64,000 nucleotides of DNA from Pantoea sp. WMus005 (GTDB lineage Bacteria; Pseudomonadota; Gammaproteobacteria; Enterobacterales; Enterobacteriaceae): positions 186,001-250,000 of the forward strand of contig NZ_JACBXU010000002.1 of NCBI RefSeq assembly GCF_013415305.1, given 5' to 3'. A program made the position numbers and the translations under genes. The notes under the pieces were generated by a model. It worked only from the letters and a program-made list of their open reading frames with translations. It was not told the DNA's origin and made no database searches. Below are positions 39,714 to 50,743 of the stretch, piece by piece; positions within the stretch are counted from its first letter, which is position 1; every line of letters starts with the position of its first letter.

Positions 39714-39741
39714 ATTATACCCGTTCGCGGTGGCGCAGCAA
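39714..39741 (-). promoter_or_regulatory. pyrBI promoter with UTP-slippage type start
   Basis: On the minus strand, TTGCTG (39741-39736) and TATAAT (39719-39714) are 16 bp apart. The predicted start lies at AATTTGCCGG (A at about 39706). The same AAUUUG start in E. coli pyrBI gives UTP-dependent reiterative transcription that lowers expression when UTP is high. Confidence 0.75.
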
Positions 39742-39762
39742 GAGGAAAACGTTTGCGGCTTC

Positions 39763-40770
39763 TCAGCGCTGGCCCAGCGTGGCGACCATTACCGCTTTGA
39801 TGGTGTGCATGCGGTTCTCGGCCTGGTCGAACACAATGCTGTGCGGCGACTCAAACACCTCGTTGCTCACTTCCATGCCGTTGGGCAGATCGTACTGCTC
39901 AGCCATCTGCTGACCGAGCGTGGTCTGATCGTCGTGGAACGCGGGCAGACAGTGCAGAAACTTCACCTGCGGGTTGCCGGTCAGATCGAGCATCGCGCGG
40001 TTAACCTGATAGTCACGCAGCAGGGCGATACGCTCTGCCCAGACCGCTTTGGCTTCGCCCATCGACACCCAGACGTCGGTGTAGATAAAGTCAGCGCCTT
40101 TCACGCCATCGGTAATGTTTTCGGTGAGGGTGATTTTGCCGCCGGTCTGCTGCGCGGCGTCACGGCACTGCGCCACCAGTTCGTCCTCTGGCCAGCAGCT
40201 CTTCGGTGCCACCAGGCGCAGATCCAAACCTACCTGTGCGGCCGCTTCCAGCATGGTGTTACCCATGTTGTTGCGCGCATCACCCACATAAACCAGCGTC
40301 ATCTCACTCAGCTTTTTGCCCGGCAGATGTTCCTGCATGGTCAGCAGGTCCGCCAGCAACTGGGTCGGATGAAACTCGGTGGTCAGGCCGTTCCACACCG
40401 GCACACCGGCGTGTTCTGCCAGCGTCTCTACCAGTTCCTGACCATAACCGCGATACTGAATGCCATCGTACATCCGGCCCAGTACCCGCGCGGTGTCGCG
40501 CATCGACTCCTTATGGCCAATCTGACTGCCACTTGGACCTAAATAGGTGACGTTCGCGCCCTGATCGTAAGCGGCAACTTCGAAAGAGCATCGGGTACGG
40601 GTCGAGTCTTTTTCGAAGATGAGCGCGATGTTTTTACCTTTCAGATACTGCACTTCGCTGGCGCTTTTTTTTGCCTGTTTTAATTCAGCGGACAGGGAGA
40701 GCAGGTGATCAATTTCGGCGGGGGTAAAATCCAGAAGCCTGAGGAAATGGCGCTGATACAGCTGACTCAT
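39763..40770 (-). CDS. argI: Ornithine carbamoyltransferase
   Basis: This enzyme makes citrulline from ornithine and carbamoyl phosphate in arginine synthesis. The 335-residue protein has the STRTR carbamoyl-phosphate loop ([18 protein letters not shown]), [14 protein letters not shown] and the catalytic HCLPAFHD. It is named argI from its place next to rraB and pyrBI. With only one copy visible it could equally be labelled argF. ARG boxes cover its promoter. Confidence 0.95.
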   Translation of the reverse strand: MSQLYQRHFLRLLDFTPAEIDHLLSLSAELKQAKKSASEVQYLKGKNIALIFEKDSTRTRCSFEVAAYDQGANVTYLGPSGSQIGHKESMRDTARVLGRMYDGIQYRGYGQELVETLAEHAGVPVWNGLTTEFHPTQLLADLLTMQEHLPGKKLSEMTLVYVGDARNNMGNTMLEAAAQVGLDLRLVAPKSCWPEDELVAQCRDAAQQTGGKITLTENITDGVKGADFIYTDVWVSMGEAKAVWAERIALLRDYQVNRAMLDLTGNPQVKFLHCLPAFHDDQTTLGQQMAEQYDLPNGMEVSNEVFESPHSIVFDQAENRMHTIKAVMVATLGQR

Positions 40771-40792
40771 ACAACACTCCGGTAATCATAAA

Positions 40793-40836
40793 AATGAATT
40801 AAAATTCAATTTAACCGTATGAATATTCATTTTCAA
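40793..40836 (-). promoter_or_regulatory. argI promoter overlapped by two ARG boxes
   Basis: Box 1 at 40793-40810 (AATGAATTAAAATTCAAT) matches the ArgR consensus perfectly. Box 2 at 40814-40831 is 3 bp away and has a perfect right half (ATTCA). The pair has the canonical 3-bp spacing. On the minus strand, TTGAAA (40836-40831) and TAAATT (40813-40808), 17 bp apart, form the promoter, so bound ArgR would block polymerase. Confidence 0.85.
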
Positions 40837-40930
40837 GTCTAAGGCTAATAAACTTTTCTTTTTGTGTAGTGGCGCGACAGGCAGTGTGGGAAAATAATTG
40901 ATTATTGCCGAACTCAGAGAGGACATCGTC

Positions 40931-41356
40931 ATGGCATATGAAGCATTACTGGAAGAGCAGCAGGAAGAGACACGGCAGATTATTGAAGAGCTGCTGGAGG
41001 ATGGCAGCGATCCTGATGCGCTCTACACCATCGAACACCATCTCTCATGCAATAATTTTGATTCGCTGGAAAAAGCCGCGGTTGACGCCTTCAAGCTGGG
41101 TTATGAAGTGACCGAGCCGGAAGAGCTGGAGCTGGAAGATGGCACCACCGTCATGTGCGTCGACATCATCAGTGAATCTGCGCTGAAGCCTGAGCTGATC
41201 GATGTACAGGTCGAGCAGCTGGTGAACCTGATTGGTAAATACAACGTCGATTACGACGGCTGGGGAACCTATTTCGAAGATCCCGATGCCGAAGGTGAAG
41301 ATGACGAAGACGCCATCGACGATGAAGACGAAGATGATAACGGCATTCGCCACTAA
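40931..41356 (+). CDS. rraB: Ribonuclease E inhibitor RraB
   Basis: RraB binds RNase E and changes degradosome composition and activity. The ATG at 40931 gives [39 protein letters not shown], matching E. coli RraB, and 141 residues. The C terminus is strongly acidic ([21 protein letters not shown]). It is divergent from argI and followed by miaE. Confidence 0.95.
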   Translation: MAYEALLEEQQEETRQIIEELLEDGSDPDALYTIEHHLSCNNFDSLEKAAVDAFKLGYEVTEPEELELEDGTTVMCVDIISESALKPELIDVQVEQLVNLIGKYNVDYDGWGTYFEDPDAEGEDDEDAIDDEDEDDNGIRH

Positions 41357-41413
41357 GTTGCGCAGGGCGGAGGATGCTCCGCCTCTCTTCTTTTCCAGCC
41401 TCGTTTTGACATC

Positions 41414-42175
41414 ATGAACTACGCACCCTTACTCGAACCGATCTACCAGTTTCTGCACTGCCGCACGCCACAGGCCTGGATTGATGAGGCGCGCAAGCCG
41501 GAAAATCTGACGCTGCTGTTAACCGACCATCTGGTGTGTGAGCTAAAAGCCGCGCAGACCGCCGTGTGGTTGATTCGCAAATATGTCGCTGACAAACCCA
41601 GCGGTGACGCTATTCTGGCGTGGCTGAAACCCTATGAAGATTTTATCTTCCGCGAAGATGGCGACAGCGACTTTATCAACGCCCATAAGAACCTGACCAA
41701 ACGCATCATCGTGCGCAATGCGTTGCCGTGGGCGGATGAGCTGGTGGAGAAGATGGTGCTGCTGATTAAAGAGGAGCTGCATCACTTCTATCAGGTATGG
41801 GAAATTATGCAGTCGCGCGGGCTGGTCTATCAGAAGATCACCTCCAGCCGCTATGCTAAATCGCTGCTGCGTGAAGTCACCACGCATGAACCGGAAACGC
41901 TGGTAGATAAGTTAATTTGTGGCGCTTACATCGAAGCACGCTCCTGTGAGCGCTTCGCCAGTCTGGCACCGTATCTTGATGATGAACTGGCGAAGTTCTA
42001 TCAGTCGCTGTTGCGCTCAGAGGCGCGGCATTATCAGGACTATTTAACACTGGCGGCGCAGATTGCCGCCAAAGATATCGCGCCACGGGTGCAGGCGATC
42101 GGTGTGACAGAAGGGCGCTTAATCAGCGAACCTGACAACGAATTACGTTTTCACAGCGGCGTACCGGCGTTCTGA
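41414..42175 (+). CDS. miaE: tRNA-(2-methylthio-N6-isopentenyl-A37) hydroxylase
   Basis: MiaE is the diiron monooxygenase that hydroxylates ms2i6A37 in tRNA. The protein is 253 residues. Carboxylate/His ligands of the ferritin-like fold are seen in TDHLVCELKAA, KEELHHFYQVW, GAYIEARSCERF and LRSEARHYQDYL. The gene is present in Salmonella and many enterobacteria but absent from E. coli K-12, where rraB is followed directly by yjgM. Confidence 0.93.
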   Translation: MNYAPLLEPIYQFLHCRTPQAWIDEARKPENLTLLLTDHLVCELKAAQTAVWLIRKYVADKPSGDAILAWLKPYEDFIFREDGDSDFINAHKNLTKRIIVRNALPWADELVEKMVLLIKEELHHFYQVWEIMQSRGLVYQKITSSRYAKSLLREVTTHEPETLVDKLICGAYIEARSCERFASLAPYLDDELAKFYQSLLRSEARHYQDYLTLAAQIAAKDIAPRVQAIGVTEGRLISEPDNELRFHSGVPAF

Positions 42176-42190
42176 ACCCGTAATAACAAT

Positions 42191-42208
42191 GGGGCTGCCA
42201 GCCCCTTT
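42191..42208. terminator. Hairpin between miaE and yjgM
   Basis: GGGGCT-GCC-AGCCCC is followed by TTTAT on the plus strand, between the convergent miaE and yjgM. The T run is short, so it is probably a moderate terminator. Confidence 0.6.
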
Positions 42209-42209
42209 A

Positions 42210-42710
42210 TCACAGTAGTTTCAGCATCCGCACTTCACAGTCGACATGGCCGGTGCAGCCCATCACGCTATCGATATGCTCAAAGCCCAGCGACTCATAG
42301 AGTTTAATGGCCCGCGTCAGGCTGGCAGTGGTTTCCAGATAGCAGCGACGGAAGCCGTGGCTGCGTGCATGTTCCATCGCCCGCAGCGCCAGTTCGCGTG
42401 CCAGACCCTGGCCGCGCACCTCTGGCAGAAAGTACATCTTTTGCAGTTCGCAGATATCGGGCGCGCTGCAGGCGAGAGGTGCAACACCCCCGCCGCCCAC
42501 CACCTTGCCCTGATACTCAACAATCCAGTAGGCGCTCTGTTCGGCACTGTAAAGCTCAAATAGCTGATCGAGCTGGGGATCGGAAACGGTGTAGCCTTTG
42601 TCCGCCGTCAGGCCGAACTCCGCAGAAACGTCGCGGATTACCTGGGCAATAAACGGGTTATCGGCGGCAATAATTGGCCGCACGTGGAGGGGCTGAGAGT
42701 CAGAAATCAT
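42210..42710 (-). CDS. yjgM: GNAT-family N-acetyltransferase YjgM
   Basis: This 166-residue GNAT acetyltransferase corresponds to E. coli YjgM by context (rraB-miaE-yjgM-valS). The acetyl-CoA motif is [28 protein letters not shown], followed by [20 protein letters not shown]. The substrate cannot be read from the sequence. It is divergent from the Hcp islet, separated by a 305-bp A/T-rich gap. Confidence 0.9.
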   Translation of the reverse strand: MISDSQPLHVRPIIAADNPFIAQVIRDVSAEFGLTADKGYTVSDPQLDQLFELYSAEQSAYWIVEYQGKVVGGGGVAPLACSAPDICELQKMYFLPEVRGQGLARELALRAMEHARSHGFRRCYLETTASLTRAIKLYESLGFEHIDSVMGCTGHVDCEVRMLKLL

Positions 42711-43015
42711 ATTGGGATTGAATTATGCAAATCGGTTAGACATTTACCAGAAGTAACATTATCGCCATGTAAAAGCAATATTGCTGATAATGCATCGAAA
42801 CATTGCATCCACGAATATTCTTTATTTTTTTGCGTTAAATCTGTTTTATCGTTTTAAGTTACCTCGTTCAATAATTGAAAATAATGCCTATTATCTGACG
42901 TTGATAAATAAGGTGGCTTTACATTTATTCTATTTGTCTTATTTGATATGAATCAAATCTCCCGGTTTTTGCTCCTGTAAGGTAAGATTTTTAAAGCTAA
43001 TTAAAGGATTAATTT
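42711..43015. other. A/T-rich intergenic region upstream of hcp
   Basis: This 305-bp gap holds no convincing gene. It contains the FNR-box match at 42943-42956, a TAAGGT/TAAGAT-type -10 candidate at 42978-42988 and the hcp ribosome-binding site (AAAGGAT). The rest is A/T-rich without repeats I can recognise. Confidence 0.7.
42943..42956. promoter_or_regulatory. Perfect FNR-box match upstream of hcp
   Basis: TTGAT-ATGA-ATCAA matches the FNR consensus TTGATNNNNATCAA at every fixed base. It is centred 66 bp before the hcp start codon. A -10-like TAAGGT (42978-42983) would place the site near -41, the class II activator position. CRP can bind similar sites, so FNR control is an inference. Confidence 0.65.
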
Positions 43016-43495
43016 ATGGCAATTCCAGCGTACCTCTGGCTGAAAGATGATGGTGGGGCCGATATCAAAGGTTCGGTAGATGTTGAGCATCGTGAAGGAA
43101 GTATCGAGGTTCTTAGTTTCATGCATGGATTGAGTATCCCTGTGGATTCCCACACTGGAAAACTAACAGGAACGCGTGTTCACAGTGCATTAGAATTCGA
43201 GAAAGAATTCGACTCATCAAGCCCTTATCTCTACAAAGCAGTATCCTCCGGTCAAACACTCAAATCAGCGGAAATAAAGTGGTATCGCATCAATTATGCA
43301 GGCCAGGAAGAAGAGTATTTCAATATGTTCATTGAAGGGGTGAAGGTCGTATCGGTAAATCCCCTTATGCATAACATCAAATCGATTGAAAATCTGAACC
43401 ACCTTGAGTCCGTTACGCTCCGGTACGAAAAAATCACCTGGAAGTACTGCGATGGCAATATTCAACACTCAGATTCATGGAAGGAACGTGCTTAA
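43016..43495 (+). CDS. hcp: Orphan Hcp, type VI secretion tube protein
   Basis: This 159-residue Hcp family protein starts MAIPAYLWLKDDGGADIKGSVDVEHREGSIEVLSFMHG, the typical Hcp1 beta-barrel N terminus. It ends with SVTLRYEKITWKYCDGNIQHSDSWKERA, as usual for Hcp. Hcp hexamers form the inner tube of the type VI secretion system and carry or chaperone small effectors. AAAGGAT precedes the ATG. No other T6SS structural gene is in the window. The next two genes look like its cargo and immunity partner. Confidence 0.92.
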   Translation: MAIPAYLWLKDDGGADIKGSVDVEHREGSIEVLSFMHGLSIPVDSHTGKLTGTRVHSALEFEKEFDSSSPYLYKAVSSGQTLKSAEIKWYRINYAGQEEEYFNMFIEGVKVVSVNPLMHNIKSIENLNHLESVTLRYEKITWKYCDGNIQHSDSWKERA

Positions 43496-43544
43496 TCATA
43501 CTATCAATGACGCAGCACTTGCGGGCATCATTCAAGGAGCAGGT

Positions 43545-43907
43545 ATGACATGGGTTTATGACGTAAGAAAGCGTTCTTTTACACAAAATGGCGTCTATAA
43601 ATTCGATGCACTTTACGCCGGGGCTGAGGGATACAAAGATGAGCCGACTTATGCGTGTGAGGTTAACAAAGGTCCATTGCCAGCAGGGAAGTATAAGATT
43701 GGCAGCCCCATAACTAAGCATCCCACAGCCGGGCGTTTTGTTCTTCGTCTGACACCCTATGCTGGCAATGATATGTGTGGTCGCTCTGGATTTCTCATTC
43801 ATGGCGATAATGGCTTTGGCACTGCGTCTAATGGCTGTATTGTCGCTTCTTTCAGTGTCAGAAAGAGTATTGCGGATAGCGGTGACAGGGAATTAATTGT
43901 GAAATGA
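43545..43907 (+). CDS. Tlde1-like DUF2778 T6SS effector (L,D-transpeptidase/carboxypeptidase type)
   Basis: This 120-residue protein starts MTWVYDVRKRSFTQNGVYKFDALYAG and contains NKGPLPAGKYKIG and FLIHGDNGFGTASNGCIV. That is the DUF2778/Tlde1 pattern with candidate catalytic His86 and Cys98. Tlde1 effectors are delivered by T6SS to the periplasm of rivals and attack peptidoglycan tetrapeptides. The ATG at 43545 follows AAGGAG by 5 nt. An in-frame ATG at 43452 would add 31 residues overlapping the hcp 3' end. No signal peptide is seen, fitting Hcp-dependent delivery. The function is inferred from motif and context. Confidence 0.82.
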   Translation: MTWVYDVRKRSFTQNGVYKFDALYAGAEGYKDEPTYACEVNKGPLPAGKYKIGSPITKHPTAGRFVLRLTPYAGNDMCGRSGFLIHGDNGFGTASNGCIVASFSVRKSIADSGDRELIVK

Positions 43908-44425
43908 AAAGAGTCATTATTGTGGTTTTAACTTTATTGTCACTATCCTGTTCATCGGAAAACGTTACATCTGCAGAACAACGCTTATCGGATAAAGTGC
44001 TTACGGCATCAGGAAATAACGACAGTACTCTGCTCTTAGAGGCTGATTATGATCAGATAACTGAATACCTCTCTCAGGGCCGGACGCGCTGGATTGAACT
44101 TTATCCCATTCTTAAGCAGTCGCCCTTCTCAGGCGTAACCTCATTTCAGGAAGGTGTAGACATCGCTATGGCGTATGCCTTACCTGAAAATCCTGAAGTG
44201 ATTATAAAATTCGTTACGCTAAGCAATGTTGATAAGCTGTGCGGTATACCATTTATTGAACCCACGCCAGATGAGACAGAAGCGTACTTTCTACAAACCC
44301 GTGCAGCACTTAACCGGCTAACGTTCGGAGGGGCTGAAAGAAAAAGATGTCTGGCTGTTCTGGAAAATAGCCATCATCTTCTTGCCGCTGAAATGAGGCA
44401 GGGAAAGGTGTCATCACAAAAATGA
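43904..44425 (+). CDS. Exported protein, probable immunity partner of the Tlde1-like effector
   Basis: This 173-residue protein has a clear N-terminal signal (MKRVIIVVLTLLSLSCSS). A Cys follows LSLS, but the -3 residue is Ser, so lipidation is possible and not certain. The mature part is polar and mostly helical-looking, with no domain I recognise; it has two more Cys (in KLCGIPF and KRCLAVL). It overlaps the effector stop by 4 bp (ATGA), so the two are coupled. Periplasmic location and gene order match Tldi1-type immunity proteins, an inference from context. Confidence 0.7.
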   Translation: MKRVIIVVLTLLSLSCSSENVTSAEQRLSDKVLTASGNNDSTLLLEADYDQITEYLSQGRTRWIELYPILKQSPFSGVTSFQEGVDIAMAYALPENPEVIIKFVTLSNVDKLCGIPFIEPTPDETEAYFLQTRAALNRLTFGGAERKRCLAVLENSHHLLAAEMRQGKVSSQK

Positions 44426-44429
44426 TATA

Positions 44430-44461
44430 AAAAACCCCGCGCCAGCGCGCAGGGTTTTTTT
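44430..44461. terminator. Bidirectional terminator between islet and valS
   Basis: A-rich sequence, then CCCCGCGC-CAGC-GCGC-A-GGG, then seven T. It can end both the islet transcript and the convergent valS transcript. The stem has one bulged A. Confidence 0.85.
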
Positions 44462-44477
44462 CAGAGCAATGTATTAA

Positions 44478-47333
44478 TCAGAGCGCCGCAATGACCGCCT
44501 GCTGTTCAATCAGTTTTGCTTTTGATTGTTGCAGGTCTGCCACGCGTTCGCGCTCTTTCGCGACGACCGCTTCCGGGGCGCGCGAAACAAAGCCTTCGTT
44601 CGCCAGTTTGGTCTCGATCTTCTCGATCTCCACATCCAGCTTAACCAGCTCTTTCGCCAGACGCTCCAGCTCAGCGGTTTTATCCACCAGATCCGCCATC
44701 GGGATCAGCAGCTCTGCGCCTTCAACCAGTTTGGTCACCGACACCGGGCCTTTCTCGCCCGCAGGCAGAATGGTCAGGCTTTCCAGACGCGCCAGGCGCG
44801 ACAGGAAGTTGCGGTTAGCTTCAACGCGACGCAGCGCCGCAGGTGAGCAGTCACGCAACAGCACATCCAGCGGCTTGCTCAGCGCGATGTTCATCTCGGC
44901 ACGGATATTACGCACCGCGACGATCGCCTGCTTCATCCACTCAATGTCCGCTTTCGCTTCGGCATCTTCTTTCGACGCATCGTAGTGCGGGAAAGGCTGC
45001 AGCATAATGGTGTCGTCGCTGATATTTTTCAGTCCCTTCACGCGCTGCCAGATGGTTTCAGTGATAAACGGAATGATCGGATGCGCCAGGCGCAGCAGCG
45101 CTTCCAGCACGTGAACCAGCGTATGGCGGGTGCCACGCAATTCAGATTCACTGCCGCTGTTCATCACCGGTTTGGTCAGCTCCAGATACCAGTCGCAGAA
45201 CTGGTTCCAGGTGAAGTCATACAGCAGGTTAGCCGCGATATCGAAACGATAGCTATCCAGCGCTTCACGGTACGCTTTCACCGTGTTGTTGAACTCGGTC
45301 AGGATCCAGCGATCTGCCAGCGACAGCGTCATGTCGCCGCCATTCTGTCCGCAATCCTGGTCTTCGGTGTTCATCAGCACAAAGCGGCTGGCGTTCCACA
45401 GCTTGTTACAGAAGTTGCGATACCCTTCCAGGCGCTTCATGTCCCAGTTGATGTCGCGACCGGTTGAGGCCAGCGCCGCCAGAGTGAAACGCAGCGCATC
45501 GGTGCCTGATGGCTCGATGCCGTCCGGGAACTGCTTCTCGGTACGTTTGCGGATCTTCTCGGCCAGCTGTGGCTGCATCATGTTGCCGGTGCGTTTTTCC
45601 AGCAGCGCTTCCAGCGAAATGCCGTCGACCATATCCAGCGGGTCAATCACGTTACCCTTGGATTTCGACATTTTCTGACCCTCTTCATCACGGATCAGAC
45701 CGGTCATGTAGACGGTTTTAAACGGCACCTGCGGTTTGCCGTTTTCATCTTTGATGAAGTGCATGGTCAGCATGATCATGCGGGCAATCCAGAAGAAGAT
45801 GATGTCGAAGCCGCTGACCAGTACGCTGGTCGGATGGAAGGTACGCAGCGCTTCGGTGTTTTCCGGCCAGCCCAGCGTGGAGAAGGTCCACAGACCTGAA
45901 GAGAACCAGGTGTCCAGCACGTCATCATCCTGACGCAGCGCCACATCGGCGGCCAGGTTGTTCTCGGCACGGACGTCATCTTCGGTACGGCCAACGTAGA
46001 CGTTACCGTTGTCGTCGTACCACGCCGGGATGCGGTGCCCCCACCAGAGCTGACGGGAAATACACCAGTCCTGAATATCGCGCATCCAGGAGAAGTACAT
46101 GTTTTCGTACTGCTTCGGCACGAACTGGATGTCGCCATTCTCTACAGCTTCAACCGCGACTTTCGCCAGCGGGGCGGTACGCACATACCACTGGTCGGTC
46201 AGCATCGGCTCGATAACCACGCCGCCACGGTCGCCGTAAGGTACGGTCAGGTCGTGCGGTTTGATCTCTTCAAGCAGGCCCAGTTCATCGACAGCGGCGA
46301 CAATCGCTTTGCGCGCTGCGAAGCGTTCCATGTTCTGGAAAGCCGCCGGGATCTCATCGGAACAGGCATCGCTGGCTTCGCCGTTGGTGTCATATACCTG
46401 GGCGCGGTCGCGGATATCACCATCGAAGGTCAGGATGTTGATCATTGGCAGCTTATGACGACGACCGACTTCATAGTCGTTGAAGTCATGCGCCGGGGTG
46501 ATCTTGACGCAGCCGGTGCCTTTTTCCATGTCAGCGTGTTCGTCGCCAACGATCGGAATCAGACGGCCAACCAGCGGCAGCATCACGAATTTGCCGATCA
46601 GATCTTTATAGCGTGGATCTTCCGGGTTAACGGCCACGCCGGTATCGCCCAGCAGGGTTTCCGGACGGGTGGTGGCAACGACCAGGTAATCTTTACCGTC
46701 GGCGGTTTTTGCGCCGTCAGCCAGCGGATAGCGGATATGCCACATTGAGCCTTTGCTCTCGCGGTTTTCCACTTCCAGATCGGAGATCGCCGTGCGCAGC
46801 TTAGGATCCCAGTTTACCAGGCGTTTGCCACGGTAGATCAGGTTCTCTTTGTAGAGGCGAACAAACACCTCTTTAACGGCGTTGGAAAGGCCATCGTCCA
46901 TGGTGAAGCGTTCGCGCTCCCAGTCGACGGAGTTACCCAGACGGCGCATCTGGCGGGTAATGGTGCCGCCGGATTCTGCTTTCCACTGCCAGATTTTGTC
47001 GATGAACGCATCACGGCCATAGTCCTGGCGCGTCTTGCCCTCTTCAGCCGCAATTTTGCGCTCAACCACCATCTGCGTGGCGATGCCCGCGTGGTCAGTA
47101 CCGGCCTGCCACAGGGTATTTTTCCCCTGCATGCGCTGGTAGCGGATCATGGTGTCCATGATGGTTTGCTGGAAGGCGTGACCCATGTGCAAGCTACCGG
47201 TGACGTTCGGCGGCGGGATCATGATGCAAAAGCTTTCCTGGCTGGTATCGCCATTCGGTTTAAAGTAGCCCTGCTTTTCCCAATGCTCGTAAAGCGGCTG
47301 CTCGATATCTTGCGGGTTATATGTCTTTTCCAT
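44478..47333 (-). CDS. valS: Valyl-tRNA synthetase
   Basis: ValS charges tRNA-Val. The 951-residue protein has the HIGH-type motif in [16 protein letters not shown], an editing domain ([15 protein letters not shown]), KMSKSKGN, an anticodon-binding domain and a C-terminal coiled coil ([30 protein letters not shown]). Length equals E. coli ValS. The start lies 5 bp after the holC stop. Confidence 0.98.
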   Translation of the reverse strand: MEKTYNPQDIEQPLYEHWEKQGYFKPNGDTSQESFCIMIPPPNVTGSLHMGHAFQQTIMDTMIRYQRMQGKNTLWQAGTDHAGIATQMVVERKIAAEEGKTRQDYGRDAFIDKIWQWKAESGGTITRQMRRLGNSVDWERERFTMDDGLSNAVKEVFVRLYKENLIYRGKRLVNWDPKLRTAISDLEVENRESKGSMWHIRYPLADGAKTADGKDYLVVATTRPETLLGDTGVAVNPEDPRYKDLIGKFVMLPLVGRLIPIVGDEHADMEKGTGCVKITPAHDFNDYEVGRRHKLPMINILTFDGDIRDRAQVYDTNGEASDACSDEIPAAFQNMERFAARKAIVAAVDELGLLEEIKPHDLTVPYGDRGGVVIEPMLTDQWYVRTAPLAKVAVEAVENGDIQFVPKQYENMYFSWMRDIQDWCISRQLWWGHRIPAWYDDNGNVYVGRTEDDVRAENNLAADVALRQDDDVLDTWFSSGLWTFSTLGWPENTEALRTFHPTSVLVSGFDIIFFWIARMIMLTMHFIKDENGKPQVPFKTVYMTGLIRDEEGQKMSKSKGNVIDPLDMVDGISLEALLEKRTGNMMQPQLAEKIRKRTEKQFPDGIEPSGTDALRFTLAALASTGRDINWDMKRLEGYRNFCNKLWNASRFVLMNTEDQDCGQNGGDMTLSLADRWILTEFNNTVKAYREALDSYRFDIAANLLYDFTWNQFCDWYLELTKPVMNSGSESELRGTRHTLVHVLEALLRLAHPIIPFITETIWQRVKGLKNISDDTIMLQPFPHYDASKEDAEAKADIEWMKQAIVAVRNIRAEMNIALSKPLDVLLRDCSPAALRRVEANRNFLSRLARLESLTILPAGEKGPVSVTKLVEGAELLIPMADLVDKTAELERLAKELVKLDVEIEKIETKLANEGFVSRAPEAVVAKERERVADLQQSKAKLIEQQAVIAAL

Positions 47334-47338
47334 TTCTG

Positions 47339-47797
47339 CTATGTCGTTTGCGGCTGTGGTGGCGCTGCCGTATTCAATTGGAATCCAACGCTGCGATACG
47401 CTTTGTAGCGGTCGCGCGCCAGTTGTTTGAGAGCGTCTTCGTAAGGAACGAAGTCTATCACTTCATGGAAAGCAGTAGCAAAATCTGCGAAGTGGGGCAG
47501 CAGGCTAATCAGCAGATCGCGCTGTGAACTGCCGCGACGCTGTGGCCAGGCCAGTTCGACCGGTGCACCGTAGCGCGGGCCTTCACCCGCCAGGTTGTGC
47601 GGCACGAAGGCATTTGGCGGTCGTTGCCACAGCGCTTCATCGAGACGAATGGCTTGCTGCTCATCTTCGCAGGCGATCAACACCCGCTTTCCGGCCCGCC
47701 AGCGTGTTTCCGCCAGATTGCACACCAGCGCTTCAACGGCGCTAAGGCCATCGCTTGGGGCATCGGTTTCCAGCACGTAGAAGGTTGCGTTTTTCAT
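47339..47797 (-). CDS. holC: DNA polymerase III subunit chi
   Basis: HolC (chi) links the clamp loader to single-stranded DNA-binding protein. The 152-residue protein begins [45 protein letters not shown] and keeps the [22 protein letters not shown] segment. It is followed directly by valS, the E. coli pepA-holC-valS order. Confidence 0.96.
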   Translation of the reverse strand: MKNATFYVLETDAPSDGLSAVEALVCNLAETRWRAGKRVLIACEDEQQAIRLDEALWQRPPNAFVPHNLAGEGPRYGAPVELAWPQRRGSSQRDLLISLLPHFADFATAFHEVIDFVPYEDALKQLARDRYKAYRSVGFQLNTAAPPQPQTT

Positions 47798-47862
47798 CGG
47801 TTAGCTCATCAGAAGATCAAGGGCGGAATCAGATCCGCCCTTGCTGTCAGGAAAGAGGGCGC

Positions 47863-49389
<1,527 letters not shown>

Positions 49390-49642
49390 TTAAAGACAAC
49401 GGCCGCTGCTGCCGCTAGAATGTAGCGCGCTCATGACCCATTTATTCATCGTCGCAGCATGACATTCTGCTGCTGGAGGTCATAATGAATCAGGGTGACA
49501 AGATGTTGTTTTTTCACCACCCGGACGCGTTTTTCATACAAATTTAGCTACGGCGACGGCCATTGATGAAGAAAAATGGCTGATAAGCGTTGAAACTAGC
49601 GATTTTCCTGCAAAAAGACAAGTTTTCACAGGCGTACTAAGC

Positions 49643-50743
49643 GTGATCATCATTAGATATCTGGTTCGGGAAACGCTCAAAAGCCAGCTGGCTATCCTCT
49701 TTATCCTGCTACTCATCTTCTTTTGTCAGAAGCTGGTCAGGATACTGGGTGCCGCGGTGGATGGCGAAGTGCCGACAAACCTCGTTCTGACGTTGTTAGG
49801 ACTCGGTGTGCCTCAAATGGCACAACTTATACTGCCCTTAAGTCTGTTTCTGGCGATCCTGATGACGCTGGGGCGTCTCTACACGGAAAGTGAAATTACC
49901 GTGATGCACGCCTGCGGCCTGAGTAAGGCTGTCCTGGTTAAAGCGGCGATGGTTCTGATGCTGTTTACCTCGGTGGTGGCGGCAGTGAACGTTATCTGGC
50001 TGGGACCGTGGTCATCCCGTTATCAGGATGAAGTGACGCAGAACGCCAAAGCGAACCCGGGTGCGGCAGCAATGGCCGCCGGACAGTTCCAGACCTCCAG
50101 CGACGGCAGCGCCGTGCTGTTTGTCGAGAATGTGAAGGGCAACCACTTTGGTAACGTGTTCCTGGCGCAGTTACGGCCTAAAGGGAACGCGCGTCCTTCG
50201 GTGGTGCTGGCTGACAGCGGTCATATGGAGCAGCATAAAGATGGCTCGCAGGTGGTGACGCTGGATAAAGGCACCCGCTTTGAGGGCACGGCACTGCTGC
50301 GTGACTTCCGTATCACTGACTTCACCAACTATCAGGCCATTGTGGGATATAAAGCGGCAACGCTCGATCCTAACGATGCAGAGCAGGCGAGCATGACCGA
50401 TCTGTTCGCGAACAAGACACCTGATTTCCAGGCCGAGTTGCACTGGCGTCTGACGCTGGTATTTGCGGTGCTGGTGATGGCGCTGATGGTGGTGCCGCTC
50501 AGCGTGGTGAACCCACGTCAGGGACGCGTGCTGTCAATGCTGCCTGCCATGCTGCTTTATCTGATCTTCTTCCTGTTGCAGAGCTCGCTGAAGTCGAGCG
50601 GAGCAAAAGGGCGCCTCGATCCGGCTATCTGGATGTGGGTGGTGAATATCAGTTATCTGGTGCTGGCGGTGCTCCTTAACCTGTGGGATACCGTGCCGAT
50701 GCGTCGGATTCGCGCCCGCTTTACCCGCGGAGGGTCGGTCTGA
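49643..50743 (+). CDS. lptF: LPS export ABC transporter permease LptF
   Basis: LptF is one of two inner-membrane permeases of LptB2FG, which extracts LPS for transport to the outer membrane. The GTG at 49643 gives (M)IIIRYLVRETLKSQLAILFILLLIFFCQKLVRILG and 366 residues, as in E. coli. Six membrane segments flank a periplasmic beta-jellyroll (about 130-260). The stop overlaps the lptG start (TGATG). Confidence 0.96.
   Translation: MIIIRYLVRETLKSQLAILFILLLIFFCQKLVRILGAAVDGEVPTNLVLTLLGLGVPQMAQLILPLSLFLAILMTLGRLYTESEITVMHACGLSKAVLVKAAMVLMLFTSVVAAVNVIWLGPWSSRYQDEVTQNAKANPGAAAMAAGQFQTSSDGSAVLFVENVKGNHFGNVFLAQLRPKGNARPSVVLADSGHMEQHKDGSQVVTLDKGTRFEGTALLRDFRITDFTNYQAIVGYKAATLDPNDAEQASMTDLFANKTPDFQAELHWRLTLVFAVLVMALMVVPLSVVNPRQGRVLSMLPAMLLYLIFFLLQSSLKSSGAKGRLDPAIWMWVVNISYLVLAVLLNLWDTVPMRRIRARFTRGGSV

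Noticed and set aside
39730..40542. 270-codon plus-strand frame over argI
   Set aside because: Antisense to ornithine carbamoyltransferase with all catalytic motifs on the other strand.
46035..46748. 237-codon plus-strand frame inside valS
   Set aside because: Antisense to valS with no start signals and no known family.
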